From Psychrobacter sp. JCM 18901 (GTDB lineage Bacteria; Pseudomonadota; Gammaproteobacteria; Pseudomonadales; Moraxellaceae): a stretch of DNA of 64,000 nt. Location: assembly GCF_000586435.1 (NCBI RefSeq), contig NZ_BAWH01000013.1:1-64000 (forward strand), read 5' to 3'. Within the stretch, counting starts at the first letter, position 1, and every line of letters begins with the position of its first letter. A program made the translations under genes and the position numbers. Positions 37,047-46,248 of this stretch are shown piece after piece. The notes beneath the pieces were generated by a model that was not told where the DNA came from, did not search any database, and worked only from the letters and a program-made list of their open reading frames with translations.

Positions 37047-39167
37047 TTACTCGTGATAGTTGTAATGAGGGTCATGATGAATTGGGATGGTTACCAAAAA
37101 TCTAGTATGACCATTTAGCGTATCTGTAATAATGCGCCCTTGATGAGCGGTAACGATTTGTGAGACTAACGATAACCCTAATCCAGAGCCTTTGTTTTTT
37201 TGCTGCAAACGTACAAATGGGCTAAAGACTTCTTCTCGCTTGCCTTCAGGGATACCAGTGCCTTCGTCGATTACAGCCAGCACGGCATATTTTGGTAAAG
37301 GACGTTCAGGTTCAGTTTTGGCTTTCTTCATATGCTTAGCAAATAAGCCTTCTTTACGCACGACTGCGCCTGAATTTTCACTGTTTGAGTTGTTAGGTTT
37401 GGCGTCATCTTTCGTATTATTTGAGCCGTTATTTTTAGTAGCGGTATCAGTAATAGCTTTAGGTGATTGAGCACTATTCTCGATGAGAGTGCCAGTATTC
37501 TCGCCTTCTACACTGCTTATAGAGTTTTTTTGATGCTACTTCAGTCGCGTTAGCATTGTTGATATTATCGGCTTCGTTAGTAGGTTCAGTAGAATCTGGA
37601 ACTGCTTTCCAAATAACTTTCTTAATTCTGTCAGTTAATTCACTAGTAAAGCTGTAATAGTCAGCAAGTAGTGATGATTCGCCAGTAGCAGGTTGGCGTT
37701 TGCTAGCATTGTCTATCAAGCTTTCATCTAAAAGGTCGTCATCAATACTGACTTCATCATTGCTCTCATTGCGAGCAGCTATGTCTTCACCGTTTTTATA
37801 GATAGTCGGCGTTGGTAGCTCTACTATTGAGTCAGTTGTTTCTGATTTATTTTTGTCAACTGAACTAGTAGCTTCGTGTTTAGCGGTTTGGTGTTCAATT
37901 ATTTTGGCATCAGCGTTTTCTTCATAATCGTCAAAATCTAAACTGTTGTAATCGACAAAGCTGCTGCATAGCACTGTTTGTAATAGATAGTCAGGTACAG
38001 TTCCAGCTTCTTCTATGCTCTGAACACCGTATAGCAATACCGTAACAGGTGGCTTGCCATGTAGCATAGCGTTGGTAAGTAAGTTACGAATCAAATGAGT
38101 CAACATTGATGACTGACCATCTATCACGATGTGCTCACCAATGAGCGTGGCTTCAGGATAATGCTGACGCTCTTGATTTACCAAATCGTATAAATCGAGG
38201 TTTTCAACTTGCTGTAAAGCATGTCCCGCATCCAAACGGCTAACCAGTAATATGCTTTCTACTAAATCATTAAGACCTGACAAGTCTCTATTAATGGCTT
38301 GTGCCCGTTTATCGAACTTTGCTTTGGTATCAGTTGGCAGCGCACCAGCTAGCATATCCATCATTTCAATCTGTAGACGAATACGTGTAATCGGTGTGCG
38401 TAGCTCATGAGAGGCATGTGCCAGTAGCAAATTATTGGCATCAATTAAGTGTTCAATTTTTTTGTGCCGCTTGGTTGAATCCACGTGCTAATGCAGCAAT
38501 TTCATCGTTACCACGTGCATTTACTCGCACCGTAAAATCACCATCACCCAATTGAGTCATTTGTTGGCTCAACTGGTCAATACGCCATGTCATCGTCCGT
38601 GCAATCAACCATAGTACACCTGCCATAATGAGCAAGAGTAGTAGCGTACCAGTGAACAAGTTCAAGGCTGCAGAAAGGACAGGTTTTTTTAGGCGTTAGA
38701 CGTGATTCATACAGTAAGGTATAACCCGTACTGCTATACACTTGAGCTTGCTTGGTAGGTGATGTATCTGCAAGTGAGGGGAAAACGCGCGAGAATAAAG
38801 ACGGAGTAGGGGGAAGCTCTAGGGGTAGGTCGCTATTGTCGGTTTGCATGAGCAGTCGACCTTCACTGTCATACAATCCCATTTTCGCTTGCAGTGATTC
38901 GTCAAAAATATCAAAGCTTTTCTTAACGACAGCCAGCATAAAACGCGACTGCAAACGATTGTCTTTGCTGATAGAAATATTCAATTCATGCAAGAATGGA
39001 TCGATCTGACCCAGAATCTGTGTGGCTAATATCTCTGAGCGAATACCAGCGTCTTTGTCATGAACAAGTTGGGTCAACAGCACCATTGCCACAGCAAATA
39101 AAGTAAGTGCCAGCATAACGCTGGCAAATAGTTTGGCAAATACGGAACGAAAACCCAATTGCTGCAT
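37047..39167 (-). CDS. Sensor histidine kinase with a roughly 240-residue insertion in the ATP-binding domain; three frameshifts
   Basis: From the N terminus: one membrane helix, a periplasmic domain of about 140 residues, a second helix (GTLLLLLIMAGVLWLIART), HAMP (MTQLGDGDFTVRV), and the phosphoacceptor segment ASHELRTPITRIRLQIEMMD (His codon near 38407). The N-box HLIRNLLTNAMLHG follows. Normally G1 comes within tens of residues; here it (VIDEGTGIPEG, near 37265) appears only after about 240 residues rich in Asp, Glu, Ser, Asn and Thr, then FSPFVRLQQK and GSGLGLSLVSQIV. T7 runs at 37525-37531, 38457-38463 and 38684-38690 break the frame; six T restore about 706 residues. It is downstream of a response regulator gene, its likely partner. 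The ligand is unknown. Confidence 0.85.
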
Positions 39168-39197
39168 TAAACGATCTCTATTATTAAACGCTTGTAC

Positions 39198-39232
39198 TGA
39201 CTCATGGTATAGAGTTTACACCATGAGTCAGC
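39198..39232. other. Perfect 12-bp inverted repeat between response regulator and kinase genes
   Basis: CTGACTCATGGT (39198-39209) and ACCATGAGTCAG (39221-39232) flank an 11-nt loop. No T run follows on either strand, so it is not a standard terminator. In the minus-strand transcript it lies between the regulator stop (39253) and the kinase start (39167). Confidence 0.85.
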
Positions 39233-39252
39233 TAATTAGGTATCCTTTACGA

Positions 39253-39975
39253 TTACACCTGATCAGTAGCAAATTGATAGCCGACGCCGCGTACAGTAAT
39301 AATACGTTTTGGCTGGCGTGGATTGTCTTCAATCAAAGCACGTAGACGCGAAATATGTACATCAATTGCACGGTCAATATTGTCTGAGCTGTCATCATTT
39401 GGCATCGCTTGCCAGAGTTGCTCACGATTTAACACCTTGCCAGAATGAGTGGCAAAGTAGTGTAACAACTGAAACTGATGCGTGGTTAGACGTACTGGTT
39501 GGTCATCGATAGTGACTTCATGACTATCAGGGAACACACTCAAACGACCAAAGGTTAAGCTGTCTGATTGGCTATCGGCTTGATTTGGTTGTTCATGACG
39601 ACGAATAACCGCACGGATACGAGCTAAAAGCTCACGTGGCTCGAAAGGCTTGGCAATATAATCGTCAGCACCCATCTCCAGCCCCAACACGCGATCAGTT
39701 GTATCGCCTTTTGCGGTCAGCATAATAATAGGTACTTTATTGGTCATGTTGTTCTTGTTGCCACGAATCTTTTGACACACTTGCATACCGTCCATATCAG
39801 GTAGCATAAGATCCAATACAACCAAATCAATATCGCGCTCTTTGGTGTCTAATAAGTCGAGACCTTCTTGACCAAGCCCAGCATGATGCACATCATAGTA
39901 GTTCATGGTCAAATAATCGCTGATCAGCTCAGCCAAATCTGGATCGTCTTCAATCAATAAAATCTGCTTACTCAT
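39253..39975 (-). CDS. OmpR/PhoB-family response regulator
   Basis: A 240-residue two-domain regulator. The receiver domain (1-120) has the acidic pair in LLIEDDPDLAELI, the phosphoacceptor Asp in DLVVLDLMLPDMDG, the Thr in PIIMLTAKGD and the Lys in DDYIAKPFEPRELL. The DNA-binding winged helix (about 140-238) ends with RPKRIITVRGVGYQF-like KRIITVRGVGYQF. It is transcribed ahead of the kinase gene with 85 bp between them, which hold a perfect hairpin. Targets are unknown; the neighbouring adaptor gene upstream on the same strand is one candidate. The frame is intact. Confidence 0.92.
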   Translation of the reverse strand: MSKQILLIEDDPDLAELISDYLTMNYYDVHHAGLGQEGLDLLDTKERDIDLVVLDLMLPDMDGMQVCQKIRGNKNNMTNKVPIIMLTAKGDTTDRVLGLEMGADDYIAKPFEPRELLARIRAVIRRHEQPNQADSQSDSLTFGRLSVFPDSHEVTIDDQPVRLTTHQFQLLHYFATHSGKVLNREQLWQAMPNDDSSDNIDRAIDVHISRLRALIEDNPRQPKRIITVRGVGYQFATDQV

Positions 39976-40202
39976 GGGGTGTCCTCTAATTGTTATTGTG
40001 ATTTATAAAAATATAACGTTTCTGGTAATAATGACTGTTGGTAATAATAAACAGTTAAACCTCAGCCTCTATGTTTTCAAATATACAGAATAGTGAATAA
40101 TTAAATATGAGTCGTATTTCAATACTCGGATAATGCTATATATAGTAGGGTCATATTGCCTAATTATGCTGTTACAAAACAAGAGAAGCTTTGTTAATGT
40201 TT

Positions 40203-41444
40203 CTACGCAATGTAACTGTCAGCATAAGCTATTATGACACAATGACTTTTTTTACCTTTAGAATCAACAGGTAAGTCCGCCAAACAAATCAAGCTATCAT
40301 TGCTCACACCTGCTATCAAATACTGCTGCGTAGTAGGATCGTATTCAACTACTTCAATAGGTTGGCGCGTTAAACGCTGATCTTGACCTATAATCCAAAC
40401 ATTTGCAGTCAATGGTTGTAGCGGCATATAAGGAGGAGTTTGCAACTCTGTCAGATCAACATCATGTAGCGCGCGCTTAGGTACGATAGTACCGACATCT
40501 ATTTGACCATAATTGACGCGGCCTGTGACTTTCATATTTGGTAATAATTTATCACGACTAACTTCGTTGTCGATGACATTAACATAGACCAAGAGCTTTT
40601 TGGGCTGACTGGTCGATACCAGTTTGCTGACCTGTCCCGTAAACTTGTCTGAGACACCTTCGGCGGTAAAATTGACTGTCTGACCAACGGAAAGCTGTGG
40701 TTTTGCTTGTATAGGCAGGGTAGCCATAAAGTGCAGTTTGGTCTCGTCACTGATCTGTAGTAGAGACGTGCGCGCCGCTAACTGTTGTCCTGCATCAGCA
40801 GATAAGCTTTCTACTCGACCCGAAAAGCTGGCATGAATGGTAATCGAATTATACTGCATATCTTGTTTAGCAGTATTAACGTCTGCATTCTGACTAGTAG
40901 GGATGTTGCTATCAGTATCTATCGCAGATTTTGCTTCTAAATTTTTATCATTGTTAGTCTTTCTTACAACAGCGATATCTGTGTTTGGCGCAGCTTGTAC
41001 GGAATTAAGCGTATCTTCTGAATTAGTTTTATTAATATCGTTGGATTCTACATTGCCTTGTTCAGGCTTTTTCAAATCTTCAGCTTTGCTAGCCGTGCCC
41101 ACACGCCTAAAGACTAGCAATGGCGTTCCTTTTTCTACCCATTGACCTTCACTAACCAGTGTCTCTTCTATACGAATCGGATGTACCGCAACAAATGTGG
41201 TCTGCTTGATAGGTTCGATATTACCTTGTAACCCGAGACTTGGCTGATACCTTGAAGGTTTGATACTCAAGATATGTTCAGGTGTCATGGTGACACTGTC
41301 GCTTGTGATGATAATTGGCGTGTCAGCGGTCTCTGCTTCAGTGTCAGTAACAGTCGGTTCATTTACAGGTGACGGCTGACAAGCAGCGATAAATAGTACG
41401 CTGAATAAATAAAAGATTTTTCTTAAATGTTTAGAAGCTGTCAT
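40203..41444 (-). CDS. Efflux RND-type periplasmic adaptor (HlyD/MFP family) lipoprotein with an atypical linker
   Basis: About 413 residues. The lipobox FIAAC gives a lipidated Cys22 from the ATG at 41444. The lipoyl half-motifs ETLVSEGQWVEKGTPLLVF and SFSGRVESLSADAGQQLAAR are separated by about 85 residues rich in Asn, Asp, Thr and Lys instead of the usual coiled-coil hairpin that reaches TolC. A beta-barrel (VGQTVNFTAEGVSDKFTGQV) and a membrane-proximal domain follow. No pump or outer-membrane channel gene is adjacent. It could serve an efflux pump encoded elsewhere. It lies upstream of the response regulator on the same strand, about 230 bp apart. The start is uncertain; ATG 41468 would add eight residues. 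Confidence 0.75.
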   Translation of the reverse strand: MTASKHLRKIFYLFSVLFIAACQPSPVNEPTVTDTEAETADTPIIITSDSVTMTPEHILSIKPSRYQPSLGLQGNIEPIKQTTFVAVHPIRIEETLVSEGQWVEKGTPLLVFRRVGTASKAEDLKKPEQGNVESNDINKTNSEDTLNSVQAAPNTDIAVVRKTNNDKNLEAKSAIDTDSNIPTSQNADVNTAKQDMQYNSITIHASFSGRVESLSADAGQQLAARTSLLQISDETKLHFMATLPIQAKPQLSVGQTVNFTAEGVSDKFTGQVSKLVSTSQPKKLLVYVNVIDNEVSRDKLLPNMKVTGRVNYGQIDVGTIVPKRALHDVDLTELQTPPYMPLQPLTANVWIIGQDQRLTRQPIEVVEYDPTTQQYLIAGVSNDSLICLADLPVDSKGKKSHCVIIAYADSYIA

Positions 41445-42131
41445 AGCAGTCACCATTGTAATCGTCATATTATTATATAGTGAATTGTAACGCGGTGGAA
41501 CGACTGTAAAATATTTACTAAGCTTAAGAAAGTTGATGATTCAAATACTAGGAAAAGTTAAAGTTATACCTTTAATAAATAAGAACAGCTATTTGTGATA
41601 CTAATGAGTTCGAACATAATTTTACTAATTACTGGAAAAGCAATAATAACTGTGCTAAAACAAACACTATAAAATGCATTGATACATTTTTATTACAAAT
41701 GAAAATTATCCAGTAATATCATTGCCAGTTATATACAATACAAAAATATAATAACGCTACCTTCAATTCAAATTTCAATCTATTTATATGTTAGAAAATG
41801 GATTTATAGTTAATTAGAATCGTTGTTATATTTGACTTTTCTATTAGATATTCGCGGGGTAAGTTATCTTATTCAAAGCACTCAAATAACGCTAGATTTT
41901 GTAAGATTAATAATAATAAAGTGCGTATAGTACGCTATATTGATACCGCGATTAGTCAGTAGGCATCAATTGCAGAAGATTCGCTGTTATAACAAATTTC
42001 AACGCAGACAATGCAAATGTAGGTACTTATATCGATCTGACAAGAGATGATATAAAAGTTTAAAATAGCCAAGAAGATTTTGTATTGTTAGATAGCGTTA
42101 CGAACAAATAGTCGTTTACAGGACAATGAGA
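41445..42131. other. About 690-bp AT-rich intergenic stretch upstream of the pil-chp operon
   Basis: No reading frame, RNA gene or terminator is convincing. It lies between the divergent adaptor gene and pilG and should contain both promoters. A TTGACT near 41830 without a good -10 and a small palindrome GCGTA-TAG-TACGC at 41923-41935 are the only elements noted. Confidence 0.5.
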
Positions 42132-42510
42132 ATGGAAAATAATTTTGAAGGTTTAAAAGTAATGGTGATTGATGATTCAAAAACCATTCGCCGTACTGCA
42201 GAAACTTTATTACAAAAAGCGGGCTGTGAAGTAGTGACAGCTATCGATGGTTTCGATGCGTTAGCAAAGATTGTAGATAACAATCCAGATATTATTTTTG
42301 TCGACATTATGATGCCACGTCTAGATGGATATCAGACTTGTGCGCTGATAAAAAAATAACCCTGATTATGCCAATAAACCGGTAATCATGTTGTCATCTA
42401 AAGATGGTCTATTTGATAAGGCGCGTGGTCGTATTGTGGGTTCTGATGAGTATCTGACCAAGCCATTTAGTAAAGATGAGCTTTTTGATGCCATTAATCA
42501 GTACCGTTAA
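42132..42510 (+). CDS. pilG: Twitching motility response regulator PilG, one frameshift
   Basis: A single receiver domain of about 125 residues: KVMVIDDSKTIRRTAETLLQ, phosphoacceptor Asp in IIFVDIMMPRLDGYQTCALI, then in the shifted frame VIMLSSKDGLFDKARGRIVG and the Lys of YLTKPFSKDELFDAI. PilG is the CheY-like output that promotes pilus extension, and in Pseudomonas and Acinetobacter works through adenylate cyclase or FimV. The frame breaks at A7 42350-42356; six A restore KNNPDYANKPV. I start at ATG 42132 because AGG lies about nine bases upstream. It is the first gene of the chemosensory operon. Confidence 0.92.
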
Positions 42511-42689
42511 TCGAATAAATATAGACTTACAGGGAGTGATTGATATTATCGCTCCAGATTATTCAATACTGAATAATTATGATTAAAGAATGGCTACCAG
42601 TAAATTTATAAGTGCTATTTTTAATCATTTTATCTGAACCATATATCAATATATCTTCACAGATATTTTAGAACTTAAAGGAACCTCCT

Positions 42690-43052
42690 ATGACTACCGT
42701 TCTAGTCATTGACGACTCGCCATCAGAAATGGCGAAATTTCGCGATATGCTTGCCAAAAACAACTTCCAAGTGTTGGAAGCGACCAATGGTGAGCAGGGT
42801 TGCCAAATGGCAGCTGAACATTTACCAGATGTAATCCTGATGGATGTGGTAATGCCTGAAATGAATGGTTTTCAAGCCACGCGTAAGATCACCCGCGGTA
42901 AAACCACTGCTCATATCCCTGTCATCATGATCAGTACCAAAAACCAAGAGACAGATAGAGTTTGGGGCAAGCGTCAAGGCGCTAAAGAATATATGAACAA
43001 ACCAGTTGATGAAAGTGGTTTGGTCAATATGATTCGTAAAGTGATGGAGTAA
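42690..43052 (+). CDS. pilH: Twitching motility response regulator PilH
   Basis: A 120-residue single receiver domain: TVLVIDDSPSEMAKFRDML, phosphoacceptor in VILMDVVMPEMNGFQATRKI, conserved IPVIMISTKNQETDRVWG and KEYMNKPVDESGLV. The RVWGKRQGAK segment is typical of PilH. PilH acts as the second CheY-like output and phosphate sink, favouring pilus retraction. AAAGGAACCTCCT precedes the ATG. It is followed after 3 bp by pilI. Confidence 0.94.
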   Translation: MTTVLVIDDSPSEMAKFRDMLAKNNFQVLEATNGEQGCQMAAEHLPDVILMDVVMPEMNGFQATRKITRGKTTAHIPVIMISTKNQETDRVWGKRQGAKEYMNKPVDESGLVNMIRKVME

Positions 43053-43055
43053 CTT

Positions 43056-43585
43056 GTGGCTTCTAGAGGATTTATCGAGCTTCTGCGTTTAGCAGATTTG
43101 GCACGTGCGCGCAAAAGCGGTCGCCGCGGTGGCCAAGAGTTTGATTGGCAAGGTGTGGTATTTGAAATAGGTGGGCAACGCTTAGTTGCCCCTATGGGTC
43201 AGGTATCAGAGGTATTATCTATGCCAGAATATACTAGCCTACCTCTAGTAAAGCCGTGGATGCTAGGTATTGCCAACATTCGTGGGCGACTATTACCTTT
43301 GACAGATCTGTCGCATTTTTGCAAGTACCTAGTCGCTTGACACAAATGAGCCAACGAAAAGTTATCGTCATTGATTATGACAATAACTTTTCAGGACTGC
43401 TGGTGGATCAAGTACTTGGTATCGAACAGTTCACACAAGAACAGTATCGTCCAGAAGCCATAGATCCAGAGTCGCCGTTTGCGCCTTATAACCATGGCAA
43501 GTTTTTCAAAAATGACCAAGACTGGTATGTATTTATGCCAAGTTTGCTCGCACAAGATCCTCAGTATTCAGATGCTGCAATATAG
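43056..43585 (+). CDS. pilI: CheW-like adaptor PilI, one frameshift
   Basis: A CheW-domain adaptor linking PilJ to ChpA. GVVFEIGGQRLVAPMGQVSE, then VKPWMLGIANIRGRLLPLTD, and in the second frame QRKVIVIDYDNNFSGLLVDQ and VLGIEQF are CheW hallmarks. It starts at GTG 43056, directly after pilH. The frame is broken at T5 43316-43320, where six T give the SHFLQVPSRLT continuation. The restored length is about 177 residues. Confidence 0.9.
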
Positions 43586-43759
43586 CTATTAATTATAAAA
43601 TACCTGTCTGTTAAGTAACGACAGAGAAATAGCGACTGACATAATAGGGTTCGATGTCAGCATTTATACAGGCTTTGCTAATCATTGTTTAGATAACAAT
43701 ACGATTGTCAAAGTCAGCCACAATTAGACTTTGATGACTGTTTGAAAGGAAGACGCAAG

Positions 43760-45174
43760 ATGAGTGATGTGATAAAAAAACCTGTAGCTGGTATGGCCAA
43801 AACATCAGCAGATGGCAAAGACGCTGATAGTACTTGGAAGCTATTGTTAGGATTTTTTGTTCTATTAAGTTTGGCTTGTCTGATTTGGCTAGTTAACTCG
43901 CTATCATCGGTAAGTCAGTATTTCGATAGTTTCAATCAATCCGTTATCTTGCCAGCGGCTGTATTTGCAATCGGCGCATTAGGGATTGTGTTTGCTTTGT
44001 ACCAGCTACTGAAACACCGTGGTGGATCAGAGCGATCACTTATTGAGAAAGAAACCTTGCGTCGTCGCCAAGAAGCAGAAGCTGAGTCTGAGCGAGCGCG
44101 TCAAATCCAAGAAGAAAACGAACGTAACCAGATTGCTATTCTACGTCTGCTGGATGAGTTGGGTGATTTGGCAGAGGGTGATTTGACCGTTAATGCGACT
44201 GTATCAGAAGATTTTACAGGGGCGATTGCTGATTCAGTCAACTTTGCAATTGACCAATTACGACAGCTGGTACTGGTTATTAACAGCACTGCTGACCGAG
44301 TATCGCAATCTTCAGATCAAACGCAGATGAATGCTGTTGAACTGGCCGAAGCTTCTGAACACCAAGCACAAGAAATTGCTGGTGTATCAGCCGCTATTAA
44401 TGAGATGACTGTCTCGATTGATCAGGTTTCAAACAATGCTGCGGAATCTGCAATGGTTGCCCAGCGTTCAGTTGCTATTTCTCACAATGGAGCAGAAGTT
44501 GTACAACGCTCTATTGAGGTATGAACGTTATTCGTGACCAGATTCAAGAAACATCAAAACGTATTAAGCGCCTTGGTGAATCTTCGCAAGAGATTGGTGA
44601 TATCGTTGGACTAATTAACGATATTGCTGACCAGACCAACGTTTTGGCATTGAACGCCGCTATTCAGGCATCGATGGCAGGGGAAGCGGGCCGAGGCTTC
44701 GCGGTTGTTGCTGATGAGGTACAGCGTCTGGCTGAGCGTTCAGCGAACGCTACTAAGCAGATTGAAACATTGGTAAAAACCATTCAGGCCGATACCAACG
44801 AAGCAGTTATGTCGATGGAATCAACAACTTCTGAAGTTGTACGCGGTGCGCGCTTAGCGCAAGATGCGGGTGAAGCACTAGAAGAAGTACAGAGCGTTTC
44901 TAATACTTTGGCTGATTTGATTCAAAACATCTCAAATGCTGCTTTACAACAGGCTGAGTCTGCTGGTCACATTTCTCACACCATGAACATCATTCAAGAT
45001 ATTACCTCGCAAACTTCTTCTGGAACGATGGCAACAGCCCGTTCTATTGGTGAGCTAAGTGAAATGGCAGCAGCACTACAGGAATCGGTAACGGGCTTTA
45101 AGGTATCGAACGACGACGAGCTAGTAGATTATGAAGTGTTAGATACGGAAGCCCCATTGAAAGAAAGCGTTTAG
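43760..45174 (+). CDS. pilJ: Methyl-accepting chemotaxis protein PilJ, lacking a periplasmic sensor domain; one frameshift
   Basis: Two membrane helices at about residues 28-47 and 60-84 are separated by only about a dozen residues, so no periplasmic ligand domain exists. A cytoplasmic coiled coil ([20 protein letters not shown]) and HAMP-like part ([18 protein letters not shown]) lead to the signalling domain with the hairpin tip [21 protein letters not shown]. aeruginosa PilJ has about 680 residues with a large periplasmic region; this one has about 471. The frame breaks at 44517-44520, where one missing G would give [17 protein letters not shown] precedes ATG 43760. The operon position between pilI and pilK supports the identity. 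Confidence 0.88.
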
Positions 45175-45359
45175 TGATTAGTTATTCTGTTAGAGCAAGA
45201 TTGGTAGCATTTGATTGTTCTGCGTATTGAATAAAGTTGCTGCTGTAAGAATGATAAGAAGAAGCCGTAATCATAGTAGGTGATTTATCTAGCTTAAATA
45301 ACGTTAATAAGCCAAATCATCTGCTTAATACAGTTGATCTGACATTGGGTAATACTTTG

Positions 45360-46211
45360 ATGAAAGTCGACAGTTTGGATGTGCAGCGATGGCAGAATTA
45401 CATAGAGCAAGAGACTGGATTTGTGCTGCCAGACATACAGCTACAGTGGCTGGCCAATGCAATCGACTGTACTGCGATGTCGAACGGATTGAGCGTTCGG
45501 CAATTATGGTATCAACTATCGAAAAATGATAGGTTGCGTCAGCAGTTGCTAGATAAAGTACTCATTCATGAGAGTCGCTTCTTTCGACATAGACCCTCTA
45601 TCGACTTTGTCACAGAGTATGCATTGCAGCATCATAAAGCGGACAACATTGATATTTTGTTTCGTATTTGGAGTGTTGGCTGCGCAAGTGGACAAGAAGC
45701 TTGGTCATTGGCCATGAGCTTAGCCGCACAGCGATGTCAAAACTATGAAATATTAGGGACAGACATCAGCGAAGAGGCTATTAAAAGCGCACGACTGGGG
45801 CAATACGATAACAGGCAGCAATCTTTAATCCCGCAATCGTGTCAGCCGTTCGTTCAGCCGCTGCCATCTAAGATTACATCAAACAGATCGAAGCCTGACA
45901 CACCAGAAGCGGCTAATAGTATGCAGGAGAATTGGCAGGTAGCACCTGTATTGCAGCCATATGTCAATTTTTCTGTACACAATATTATTGAACAAAAACC
46001 ACCCACTACGCATCTTCAGAATGTGATTATTTGCCAAAACATGCTGCTATATTTTCGTAAATTTGATCAGCGTGATATTTTGGCACGGTTATCAGAGCAG
46101 TGCGCGTTAGAGGGATATATTATATTGGCTCCAGGTGAGGCGTTGTTCTGGCGTCCTTCAAATATGCGCCGCATTGCGCACCCACAGGTTAATGTGTGGC
46201 AAAAAAATTAG
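45360..46211 (+). CDS. pilK: CheR-type chemoreceptor methyltransferase PilK
   Basis: The N-terminal helical domain contains HESRFFRHRPSIDFV, the CheR substrate-positioning motif. The SAM-binding fold begins FRIWSVGCASGQEAWSLAMS, with the acidic ligand in YEILGTDISEEAI and the later NVIICQNMLLYF. It methylates PilJ glutamates. A linker of about 45 residues in the middle of the fold (Ser/Pro-rich) is longer than in E. coli CheR. The start is uncertain: TTG 45345 or ATG 45360, neither with a strong ribosome site. It is followed by chpA after 37 bp. Confidence 0.88.
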   Translation: MKVDSLDVQRWQNYIEQETGFVLPDIQLQWLANAIDCTAMSNGLSVRQLWYQLSKNDRLRQQLLDKVLIHESRFFRHRPSIDFVTEYALQHHKADNIDILFRIWSVGCASGQEAWSLAMSLAAQRCQNYEILGTDISEEAIKSARLGQYDNRQQSLIPQSCQPFVQPLPSKITSNRSKPDTPEAANSMQENWQVAPVLQPYVNFSVHNIIEQKPPTTHLQNVIICQNMLLYFRKFDQRDILARLSEQCALEGYIILAPGEALFWRPSNMRRIAHPQVNVWQKN

Positions 46212-46248
46212 TGCCTAAATTAGTGCATAGACGAGTTAGGATAAACCT

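Noticed and set aside
39198..39232. Intrinsic terminator between response regulator and kinase
   Set aside because: The stem is perfect but no T run follows on either strand, so I report it only as an inverted repeat.
41445..42131. Small RNA gene in the long gap before pilG
   Set aside because: No terminator hairpin with T run and no clear promoter-terminator pair; only a 5-bp palindrome was seen.
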